A program made the translations under genes and the position numbers. The notes under the pieces are model-generated. The model made no database searches, had not been told where the DNA came from, and worked only from the letters and a program-made list of their open reading frames with translations. Below are positions 1-11,600 of a stretch of 64,000 nucleotides of DNA, one piece after another (the first letter of the stretch is position 1; every line of letters begins with the position of its first letter). Source of the DNA: Phoronis australis (taxonomy: Eukaryota; Phoronida; Phoronidae); the NCBI GenBank assembly GCA_002633005.1, contig NMRA01000666.1, forward strand, positions 124,001 through 188,000. Reading direction: 5' to 3'.

Positions 1-3000
1 TTTCTGAAACAAAGATATGGGACAAATCTAATCACTGCCATTCACAACACTGTACCATTCTCGTGGTCATGTGCTTTTGACAAAAATGTCATTTTTGAAA
101 GGTATATATTAAAAGGGAAAAAGTCCTTTCACTAGTATTCACATTTTCGGTACTAAACATTGATGAAAATGCTTCAAACCAGTGTATTTTATTTTCCACA
201 GTTAGCGCCGATGTTTCTAATGGTATGTTTGAGCTAAAGTGGCATTCAATATTCATTTTTTGGCAGCTGAGACATCGTAAGAAATTGACTGGGGGGAGAA
301 ACGCCGGCAAACTGACTATGAAAACTGTAAGAAGACACAGCAGAGGAAACACAATTGATTAATTCCTCTTGACGACCAGATACCTCATTAACCACCTGAT
401 AGTTTGTGACGGTAATTGCCAAATCAGCAACTTACAAGGTTTCACACACTTGAGTTATAACTTGACAAGGCCAAGTCAAGTCAAGTCAGGGTTTTTTAGC
501 AGACTGCAAAAAGACTCCTGCATACAGCAATATCTACTGGTATTACAAGTAATCTAAAAATAACTACTTTCCGAGCATAAAATGTAAAACGGTGACAGTA
601 ACAATAGGAAGTGCCCAGGATCTAACAATCAGTGAAGAATTCATTTTATACAGGGTTGTTTGACTGGAATGCATAGCAAGTTGAAGATTACTGACAGGCC
701 AACTGGTTCAAAGTGATGCTTGCAACTCGAGTGCTGAACTTTGAATCAAACTAAGGTCTTACGGACAGCTCACTTGTGTTATCAGCTGGCATGCGGGCAT
801 TAAAAATGTCATATCTGCACACAACCACCAGTATCTTGCTGTAGAGATCAGCACAATGGGGGACATCAAAACTTAGAAATTAACATTAAAATGAAGGCAT
901 GACCATTATGATAAGAATTTTTGTTATTTACTATGTGCAAGAAAGGCAACCGATTGAAGAAGTGTGGCCAATTCTTACAATGCATCAGTTCAATGCTGGC
1001 CTACGCTAAATTGGGCTCCATAATTATCACATTATACCGTTCCCAGACGGGATACCTTATTCACGGTATGCGAGGGCCATCAGCGAAAATCTGTAGTCCA
1101 CTAGATGAGAAATCAGCATAAATATTTCTAAGACCAGGATGGACCATTCAGGCAAACACGATGCAGGAGATGACGTACAATAACTCACCAGAGACTGCAG
1201 GGAATAGATTGATCAATCAACGGCCACAATGTCTGTAACATTTGATGTTGATGCACCATGCCTGTGAAGTGTTTAGTTTTCTTTTATTGCCAACACATTT
1301 ATGCTTCTTCTTCACATGAAATTTTAAGTAATTGCTTGCCAAAATTCTTTCTGCTGACTGATGATTGCACTGGTGGCTTGATACAAGACAATGAAAAAAT
1401 TGTTTTGTCTAGATGTCTGACAAATTATTGTAACTAGGTCCCCAAGCATACCTATGCACAAGTGCCCTCTAATGTTTAGAAGTAAAAATAAAACATGGTC
1501 ACTTCCCAATCACCTTTTACAAAAGTTAGTCAGTCATGCTAACAACACCTGAGTATGTACAAGAGGACAGAGTCCCAAGTGACGCACCCAGAAACTCAGA
1601 ATGCATCTTCTAATAAGCTTAATCGCAGCATGTGACCTAGACACATAGCTTCAGGTGAACACAATCAGACATCCTTTTAATAAGTATTCTCACTTTATTC
1701 AGTAATGGTGGTTATGATCAAACAGTGAATTGGAGTTAAAATAGACATAAGTGGTTCAGCACCAACCGGAAAGAGAATACAATTAGTACAAGTGGTTGTT
1801 TGAAAACTTGAAACATGCAGATAAGGCACCACTGCAGAAATGTCAGTTGACAAAAAAAATGAAATAGAAAGTAACTCCATTTTTGTTAAATTAAGTATCA
1901 TATCTTTATCTGAAGACGTGACATTACTATTAGTTATTCATGCCAGACTAAATTTTAGAGAATCGTAAAATCATACTTCAAGTTACTAAATGATTCAATT
2001 GCTTGTAAAAATTCCAACGCATTTGTAATAATTATTCAGGACTCTGCGTCAACACTCTTTAGAGGATCTTTTAGTAATAAATCCATTCAAAGATATTTAA
2101 GTAAAAATTACCACTATGCTAGTAAACTGCATCATGCAGACAAAAAACAAACCCTTCAGGAGTGTATTGTTTGTTCTTCTACAGGAATGCCATCCTATTG
2201 TTAGTTCTTCCCATGGACATTTCCTGACAGCCTTGCAGCCATAACAGCTGATTGCAGATTAAACTAACTTGTCATGACAAGCAACTTAGGTAACCATGTC
2301 TGAAGCACTCTAGTTTTACTGCAAGTGTTTCTCAAGTGGAGAAATCATTCCTTATTTCAGTAACACTAACTTACAACTTGAGAACCAGTTTTCTCCCCTG
2401 AATATTGGGTATCAAACTCGTTCTCAAAATGAGAGCAAGGAAGAATAGTGTTGAGTACCATCTCTAACAGCGCCACCTGTAGAGCATACTGTGACATGTC
2501 CCTATCAAAGGATGGTGAATGAGACGCAGAAATCTGTTTGGACATCAGTGACCATGCTAGACATTTGCTTGGGTATTTGTTGAATACATACATGTGTAAT
2601 TGTCTTGTTCTGTTTGATGCATTAAATTTGGATAATTGAGTCAAAAAACATCAGCTTATATGGAATATGTCAATTTGGTCCATTCTTGTGATTGCAGCAA
2701 CCACAGGTCACAGTAAGGTATTTCTCAGTGCAACAAAGCATAATGAGTCAGTAAACCAACCCTTGCAGAGTGTTGGAATTTATTGAAAGCGTATTTAAGT
2801 TAATGCCGTAGATATCACACTCGAATTGAACGTCAACTAATAACATGCACAAGTCGAAATTACAATCACGTGAGCACAGCTATAGATCTGCTGAAATACA
2901 ACTGCGAATGTAACTGACTGCGGGGAAAACAAACCATCCGAAAGATCATATTCACTCTAAGATTAGACTCCTTTACTATTCACTTGTCACTTTGCCATTT

Positions 3001-3994
3001 CCATTTTTGTAACTCATGAACTGAAGCATTCACTTGGCCGATTGGCTGACATTCAGGTCACTACATGACGTCATTATGTAAAAAAATGAGATTACAATAT
3101 GGTAGACCTGATTTGCTTCGTTGTGGTTAGAGAAAGGTAAAAAGAGGTAAAATATAACTGGTACGACCTGTTACGGTTCCCTAAACATGCCAAATGAATC
3201 CAATTTGGTTAATACCAACACATTGAACAATTGTGTTCCTCTCACTCTTTTGGTTTATGCACATTTCACAAATCTGCGAAAAGCGCTCAGATGACCCTTC
3301 AGCTCCATTTGAGCTGAGTATTGGCTAACCAATACATTTCTTAATAGTTGCCAAACACAATTTAAGTTTGCATGTTATTTTCTAACCAATCGAAGTGTTC
3401 AAATGTTACTTCAATCTATCAACCAATGACAAGCTAAGTTACATGATCTTTTCATGGGGTCATCATTGTATAACTGGAGAAAAGTGCACTTCAGTATAAC
3501 ATCAAAGATGCTGTGTCTCATTAAAAGTGTGAATATTTAAATTTGTAGCAAACGCCACCTTGTGACTTCCTGGAGAACTGTGCGTACAAATATAGTTAGG
3601 ACCAGAAACAATTTGTAAAGAAAACGCGCTTTTAAAGAAAACGTCACAACTGATACACTTAAAAATAAGAGTGAACAGCCAGAAAACCCTAGTAACTCCA
3701 AATATTACAAAATCTTTATTTAATAGTGAAATGAACAAAAAATAAAAACTGTCATGTTTTATCAGGGTAACAGTGACAATAATTACCACACTCATATAAA
3801 TAAAAACAGTCTCGAAAAACAAGACTTTCACGAAATTGTAATGGTAACTGGTTCTCGGATGGTTTTCGGCAACACCGGAAGACCCAGGGTTGTTTATAAA
3901 CTAGTACTTCATTTTCATATTTATAATTTAATGAGACATAGCATCTATAACCGACCTAAATTAAAAGTCGTTTTCCTCAGAGGATAAAACTCAC
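1..3994 (-). other. ARL8 intron 2 (no coding exon recognised)
   Basis: All of this should be intron 2 of the ARL8 gene. I searched both strands for the missing switch II, NKRD and C-terminal ARL8 motifs and saw none. Several open frames of 60-110 codons have no splice context or recognisable motifs. Several CCAAT-type motifs lie around 3040-3430, but no promoter can be claimed from them. Confidence 0.55.
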
Positions 3995-5517
3995 CTTAAT
4001 GGTCACATTTCCCTTTGTGATCTTTCGCATGTTAAAACCCACGGTGGGGATCATGTCCTCTGTGAACTGGCCAGACTAAAGAAAAACGAGCATACAATAA
4101 GCTTCGGCAATCCACCCATTTATCATGGCAATGTCATGACCTTTGCAGGCTTTACAAGCAAACACCATCTGTTATATCATTTTCAGACATAAGGTTAAAG
4201 TAAACCTGATAACTTGGTATACCAAACATGATGGCATCATGAATATCTGTCTTCACTATAGACAGTGACCTGACCGTCTCTAGCTGGCTCGATTAGAGAC
4301 GGTGTTTCTGGTATACGCGCCTTTTGGCAAATTATGCCTTACACCGACTAAAACATCAAAGCCGCGTTGTTATAAATACATCATGCACATAGAAGGACAC
4401 CATAAGAGGACGTTACTGTCTTTAATTCCATTCCAACTCCAACAAATACTCCCGCCATCAAATTTATTTCTTGGAGCAGTCCTTCGTTCAGTTCCCAAAA
4501 TTGGTAAATGGCCATTTTTAACACTGCGCGCAGCAGGTGGTATGTCATATCCCCCATTTAGTCAGTGTGAGGCATACTTTGACGAAAAGCTTCCAGCATA
4601 TGAAGTGCCTATCAGCACTACACCATCTCTGTTGAGCCAGCTCGAAACAGTGGTTAATGTCTACACTATAGCCCAGTTGTGGATTACTGGCAACTATCAC
4701 CCAGTGCAAAGAACCACATGATGCGGAACAGTTCAAAACCTAGTCTTGAGATTCGTTCGAGCCACATTTAACGATGTCAAGAAATGTTCAGGCTTGAAAC
4801 TAACAACTTGGCAGTTTTGCTGCCCCTTGTCTCTACTCTAGGCAAGCTGATAGTAGTAAACCTAAACCTGCATGAGCTTGAATGAAAAATTGTTGTGATT
4901 GAGGCCCACTCAGTACTTAATAGGTGAAGCCGAAATCGCAACTTTCAAACTCAAACAAAACCAAGTAAGCGATGAGAAATATTTCCGGCAAAGCAATGAA
5001 CACCATTCAGTAAGTGGTGCACTGCTACTGAACTGCCCTGGGAATACTAACTCACAAAAGATCCACAGACAGGGTTACTAGGACCAAAGAGAGCACTGCA
5101 GAGTCAAATGGGTTCCCAGACTTTGAGAACGAATCCATTATTCCCTGTACGAAATTGCCCAGTTATCCAAACCATAGTCAGAGAACCTTGCCAATATGTT
5201 TCAAGAAACCAATACTGCCCAGGTAAGCTGAGCACGTTACTAGCTTCAGAGGTTAGGAGTAGGAATTAAATGAGCCATGGGCGATGAAATGCGAGAACTT
5301 TGTTCTGAACTGACCATTACAGTTTCAGTGAATGACACTGTCTTCACCGCGGAAGACGAAATCGAAATTTTTAGCAGACAATTTTTACACCCACCGCTAT
5401 AACATTAACAAACGTCGTCTTTCCTGAATATTGGAGTCCAACCAAAGTCAATTCCATTTCTTCCTTCCAAAACAGGCTCTTGAACCAGTCCAGAATTCTT
5501 TGAAAAAATGCTAACAT
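3995..5517 (-). CDS. ARL8: ARL8-type small GTPase, 5' two coding exons (partial)
   Basis: Arf-like GTPase that in animals sits on lysosomes and couples them to kinesin for outward transport. Two exons are visible on the minus strand. Exon 1 (5517-5395, 41 codons) starts [20 protein letters not shown], the acidic/amphipathic N-terminus typical of ARL8, and continues into the P-loop GLQYSGKT (GxxxSGKT class). Its donor is GTGGGT. Exon 2 (4075-3995, 27 codons, phase 0 on both sides) carries the switch I stretch [18 protein letters not shown], essentially identical to known ARL8 proteins, and ends at a GTGAGT donor. Together they read continuously as ...[14 protein letters not shown]... The next exon, expected to begin IWDIGGQ (switch II), was not found between 1 and 3994, so the gene runs off the left edge. 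ARL8A and ARL8B cannot be separated here; most invertebrates have one gene. It is divergent from cathepsin C. Confidence 0.95.
4076..5394 (-). other. ARL8 intron 1
   Basis: Intron between the two visible ARL8 exons, with donor GTGGGT next to 5394 and acceptor TTTAG next to 4076. A 139-codon plus-strand open frame at 4302-4721 crosses it, but it has no family motif or splice signals and is taken as chance. No repeat family was recognised. Confidence 0.7.
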
Positions 5518-5676
5518 TTTGAGGTTTTGAGAGCAAAATCATAGACAGTATCTGTACAATTAATTTAGCTGGTCAGACGAACAGACAGAGGTCATGTGAT
5601 AGATGTGACGTCACTTCCGGGTCATACGAACAACGGAGTCACATGATTTTTAGTGCTGCTTTAGTTTCGGTTGAAG
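5518..5676. promoter_or_regulatory. Bidirectional promoter of ARL8 and cathepsin C
   Basis: Only 159 bp separate the divergent start codons. The interval holds a perfect CRE palindrome TGACGTCA (5606-5613) running directly into an ETS/GABP-type ACTTCCGG (5613-5620). Two M-box-type E-boxes flank them: GTCATGTGAT (5591-5600) and TCACATGA (5639-5646). No TATA box is visible. CRE plus ETS is typical of housekeeping bidirectional promoters. TCATGTGA is the kind of E-box bound by MITF/TFE-family factors, which control lysosomal genes in vertebrates. Use of these sites is inferred. Confidence 0.7.
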
Positions 5677-8600
5677 ATGGAGAGGGTGCTGTTTTGTGTT
5701 CTTGCATTCTGTATAGTGCACATTTCGGCAGATACACCTGCCAATTGTACATACAGTGACACCGTTGGTTCCTGGACTTTTTCTGTGGGCGGGCGCGGAC
5801 ACGACAAATCGCTAAATTGTACTGGTGTCAGTCGACTAGGTAATGTACACTGCCGACTGGCTGCCGACCAAAACATTAAATTTCAATTAAATGTGTGATT
5901 TAATTAAATGCAATGTGTTTTAAAAACATGCAATGTGAGTGAAACAAAAAACGATGACTGGCTATTATCAGCTATAGTAAGAATTACTCTCGCCATAATT
6001 AAATTTTTTCGTACTTTAAAACATGTTAATGTCATAAGTACCGGTGCTAAAACAAGATCATCATACAAATATCTGCCAGAGGTGAAGGAATTCTGTCAAT
6101 ATGATTGCACAACATAAAAAATCTAGATTTGCAGAAGGCCCGTTAGCGTATCACAGATCTAGAGAATGCTACTTGTTGAATATATGTATCGGTTGTCATA
6201 GCCAATGTAGTCACCAGCTCAAACTGATTGGATTCCGTTTTTGTCGATGTCTACAGACTGCAATGCAATGACATTGACACTTGATCAGTGACACAGTGGC
6301 ACTGTGTCACTGATACATATATTCAACAAGTAGCATTCTCTAGATCTGTGATACGCTAACGGGCCTTCTGCAAATCTAGATTTTTTATGTTGTGCAATCA
6401 TATTGACAGAATTCCTTCACCTCTGGCAGATATTTGTATGATGATCTTGTTTTAGCACCGGTACTTATGACATTAACATGTTTTAAAGTACGAAAAAATT
6501 TAATTATGGCGAGAGTAATTCTTAATATAGCTGATAATAGCCAGTCATCGTTTTTTGTTTCACTCACATTGCATGTTTTTAAAACACATTGCATTTAATT
6601 AAATCACACATTTAATTGAAATTTAATGTTTTTTCATGATCTTAACATGTATTTCTTGTTTTTCTTCAGGTGATTGCAGGGATCTGAAAAGTCAAACACA
6701 ATTTTCAGTCACACTTGCAAAATGTTATAAGCAAAACACTAGATTTGCATGTGCTCCTTCTCTTACAGCCTTGGCTGAAAAAGAAAATCATTACTACTGT
6801 TTTGAACTGTGTTTTTTAATGGTTGACATTATATAGAATTTGGTTTTAGAAACCACATATTTGTATCAAATGTCCTGGTGATTGGATTCCTCAACCAAAT
6901 AATATCACGGTCACCAAAGAATAACTGTATTCTCCGTAGCCCTGTCTGAATTCTATTGACTTCTTCCATTAATAAAAGATATTTGACACTGCATATTGGG
7001 AATCTTTAAGCTATCTTTGGCCCACAAAAAATATTAAACCAAGCCCTGGATTTGAATTGATCATAAGCAAAAATGTATTTCGTATTCTCGGCATCCCCTG
7101 TATTCTCTGTAGCCCCCAACTTTGAATTGTACATGGTTTGAAAAAACTTGTATCTAGGTGCATTTACAGAGGAAATGGAGACAAATAAACTCTTCAACAA
7201 AAGAAAAAACACAAATTTTTATTTATGGGTGGAATTTGATGCAAGTTTAGCTAAAAATTACTTTTTCAGTTTAAACTCATTGTTAATAAAACATGAATAT
7301 TCTTTGTTCATTCAGAAGTGTTGGTATTAACAAGTAAATGAATTCTATTGCATTTCTCAAGTGTTCATCCACTCATAAACAGGTATCTCCATATTTTGTA
7401 TTCTCCGTAGCCCCATCCATGACCTCTGTGTTATGTGATATCTATGCATACAATGTTTACCGATGATGAAAAGTTTTTTCCTGTATTTATTTGAATGTAG
7501 TTAATGGAATTAGACATTCCTTTTGACAGTGATGTGACTCTGTGATGATAGTTAAGTGTTGAGTATGTCTAAGAATTAAGTACAATCGCTATGTTTTATT
7601 TGTATACTGTCTCACACCTTGTGAAGCATACACAGGTGTGAACCTACTTTTTATATCGATTTTCAGTGATTAACTACATGAGTTTCCATTAATAAATTTT
7701 CTTGTTCCAAAGTCAGATTTAAGTCTTTTTTCCAAAATGGATGTGACAATACCATTGATGTAGTCTCCGTAGCCCACATTTTTCTTTGTTTTTTCATCAG
7801 GCCAAATCTCCAAAAACTAAATGAGATACTTCACAAAAATTTAACCTGATATTCCATATACCATGTTGATTCCAATAAAAGAAGTCTCCAAGCTGAAATG
7901 AAAAGTTCATAAAATGCCATTTCTGAAACAAAAATGTGCACCCTGAGTAAAATATGTTGTAAGCTAGCTGGTGATAAAACATGGGATTGAAAAAAACATG
8001 CATACTATTTTTTGACATGCTCCTCCCCTTTAAAGGCGATAATGATCAGTGTCACATGGTGAGTTAGTCAGCCCCACTGGATCTATCCACATCCAAGTCG
8101 CACTAGGGGGCGCCGTCGTCAATTGGCACTCTACTCCTTAATGGTCAGATTGGTTTACTTAACAATGACTAGCATGTTTTTGAAATGTTTTCTTGTTAAG
8201 TACTTACATACCGATGAAAAAACATTTCAATCTCTCAAAAGTGTTTCTTGGTGTCAGTTACATTATGGTACGTGCCTGGCCCTGAATTCAGGCAGGTTTG
8301 CAAAATGCAGTGATATGGTACAAAGCTGTGCGGTGGTAATATAAATATATGTGCGAATCGTCTGGACTTTTATGACAGGCATCTTTATGATTGGGGATTA
8401 GCGAACAGAGATAGGGTGTGCAGTCTCAGTGTCAACTGTTCCTGCCGTTAGTATGAAAGGGCCTTAAAAGTTCAATCTCTCATTAGTTGGAGAGTAGTGC
8501 CCCATGTAAAATGCCGTCATGCCATCATGGGTCCACTTTTACAATAGGTGTTAGTGGTTGCCTCAGCATGTGAGCTGAAGCTTGCCTTATGCAATATTTG

Positions 8601-11600
8601 AGGAGGCAGTGTGGCCTAGTATGATAGGTGCTCGCTTTCTTTACTGGAGGTTGTGGTTTCGAGTCTCGCTGGGCCACACTGCTAGACCCTTCATGCAGTC
8701 AGGTTCCTAGCTCCGCTGCTCAGTTTTAACAATATATATATTGATAATGCACAAAAATGCTTCCAGGTGAGCAGTGTAATGGGTCCACATGTGCAGAGCG
8801 CATCTTGTACATCGTGTACCAGACCGCCTGCATTATCAAAGTGGTGGTGCTTACTCTGGAGTTCCGAATAGTAGTAGAGACAGCAATAATAGTATAGACT
8901 GGAAAATTTCACGATTTTTAATAATAGTAGAGACTCTAATAATAGTATAGACCCAACATTTTTGCCACTAGAAAAGTAGAATAATAGTATAGACCGGAAA
9001 TTTGTCGAAAAAAATTAATAATAGTATAGAATGGAATAATGGTATAGACAGCAAATTTGTGGAAATTTAAACATAGTANTGCCTTGATCTCTTTTTGTTG
9101 ATTTAATTATTGTAATCATTTCTTCGTAATTAACCCCAAACTTGTTAAAGACACAACTCCTATCATTGTGTTGACTTGAGCAAACTGCCTGTCTTTCAGT
9201 TCCTACATTAAGCTGTTGGTGTTAAGATAATTAACTAATGAATCAAGACCATCTGACTGAATCTCTAAAATTTGTAAAATTCTGAACCTTTCCTTGATTA
9301 TATATTGCATTGTTTGAAATTTACATATTGATTCATTGTCTTATTGTTGAACTTTTTACTTTCAGAACCTAATGAGAAACTCAAAGTGGAACTCTATTTT
9401 CCTGATGTTGTCTTCGATCAATACGGGAACAAAGGCTGGTGGACTCTTATATACAATCAGGTAATTGGATTTTGTGTCAAATGCTGTAATGTGAAACCTG
9501 AGCAACCTTCTTCACTCATCCCAATATAAGTGCATGGTGCAGCTGATCGCTATACAAGCATATAGCTGACAGAATGTGAATCGGCCCACTGTAAACTGCA
9601 AGACACCGAAAGTAGTTTCTTGACCTAAATCCACAAAAGAAAGGTCTTAGATGTACCTTTTTGACTTAATGAAGATCACTGTCAAGACTATTATGCAAAG
9701 TAAATTAAGTGTTCTGACAGTCAAAAATAATGACCCCACATTATGTTGTTTACACTGTGGCCCTAATGTGTTTTGAATGTCACATGCTGTTAATTATTAT
9801 GAGACTATCCTTTATCATCATTACTCATGCTTGGTTGTTTGGCATTTTGTGAGTATTTATTTCAAAGCGCATCCGAACTCATCCTAGTAGTTTTTGTGTT
9901 TTTGTCATCGCTATATTAAGTTTTCTTAAAAGTAGTCACGTGGTGTTCCCTTTGCCAAAATTGGCGCTCTCACTGCATTGCATTAAATGTTAATTACTCA
10001 TGTCCAAAAGAAATGAATTGCTTTTAAAAAATTTCAGGGATTTGAGGTTGTGATCTCAGGAAGAAAATACTTTGCCTTTTTCAACTGGGCGTCTAAAGGC
10101 GGGTCAGAGGCCATCAGTATCTGCAATGCTACTCGCTCTGGTTGGTCACATGATGTATTTGGGCGGGACTGGGCATGTTTTACTGCCTCAAGGGACATGT
10201 CGCTGATGACAAATCGAAGGGAGAAGATGGTGCAATACCGAAATGGAAACGTGGAAACAGAAAACATCGATCCAAGGTAAATCTATAGACTGAGTTAGAC
10301 TGTTCGATATGAAGCTACATGTATGTCAATAGGCCACTTGGTATATTATGTATTGCAGGGCCAAGAATTTCAACTTAATATTAGTGATTTAGAAGGTAAT
10401 GAACACGAGTGTTTGAAGTAAAAAAGTTGCCAAATATTAGGTTGTAATAGTTTTTGCTGTTGTTAAATGATTGTGTAATATTACAGTATCCTTTCCTGTG
10501 CTAATTATTTTCACTAGAAAAGCATCCAAGGTCTTTTACCGTCACAACCCGGATTTCATCAACAAAATAAATAGTGTTCAGAAGTCATGGAAAGCAGTGA
10601 GGTATCCTGAGTATGAGAACTACACCGTGGAGCAGATGATACGCCGAGCAGGGGGACGCAAGTCCAAGATAAGAGGGTATCGTCAATTCTACTGATTACT
10701 TAAGAGATATGAAGTATTGTCTAAAGTAAAGTGGCTTGAACAAAAGAGGTCACTTTGTTCATACTTTACCATTTAGAAATGCCTTCTGAAATTGTTAACC
10801 CTGATTGTGTAAGGGCTGTTCCAGTAAAATCTGTATGGGAGGGGGGGAAGGCACCTTTTTTTGCACCCACCACGCATATTTTTCATTTATTTCTTCAGCC
10901 TACCACCCGTAATTTTTCATAAGTTTGAAATGCAACCACCCATAATTTTTTTTTGTTCTTGTGGTTGACTGCACAGGTGCTTCAGTTTATCTGTTCCTCC
11001 ATCACCACTAACGTCATTCATTACTAAGAAAACATATGTCTCTTATATATGGTTATTAGCCATCGAGAAATTCAAGCACCTGTGGTTAAATGGTGTTATG
11101 GGCATGCCGATGAGGAGATCGGAGGGAGTGAAAAAGTCGGAGCTTTTTGCAAGTTGCATTTTTGTTTCAGTTTTTGATTCTGTGCCGATTGTTTATAAAA
11201 TTTACTAAAATTACCCACCATCAAACATTTATGGCCCAATGAAACAACAACGACCTGTAAATTTTTATTTTTTTGAAGTACGACCACCACCCATTTTGAA
11301 TTTAAATCAAACGCAACCACCCATAAATTTTTATTTCAGTTGCCTTCCCCCCCTCCCACACAGATTTTGCTGGAACAGCCCTAAGGATACAGTGAGCAGT
11401 CGGTAGCAAAATATTAAATCATGAACACAATAATGTTGATTTTGAAAAGTAACAAATCAATGACTTGTTTATTACTGAAACATGTGCTAAGTCTGGTTTG
11501 ATAGGCCGATGGTGAGAAGCAACTCTCAGTGTGATGGTGTCGAAGTTTATATAATTGTTATGCAGCCACTGTGAATTGCTGTTGGTGAAATTAAAAATTT

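Noticed and set aside
2366-2644. 92-codon minus-strand frame with QYSGEKTGSQVV resembling the ARL8 P-loop exon
   Set aside because: The similarity is only a few residues, the rest lacks ARL8 sequence, and the real exon 1 with the full P-loop is at 5517-5395. Taken as chance.
4302-4721. 139-codon plus-strand frame in ARL8 intron 1
   Set aside because: No motif, no splice sites, antisense to an intron; length is compatible with chance.
5908-6594. 69-codon frames on both strands ([10 protein letters not shown]...)
   Set aside because: They are the two arms of the foldback repeat; no family motif or expression signal.
8864-9051. CRISPR-like array
   Set aside because: Motifs are 15 bases, spacers irregular and AT-rich, and the context is an animal intron.
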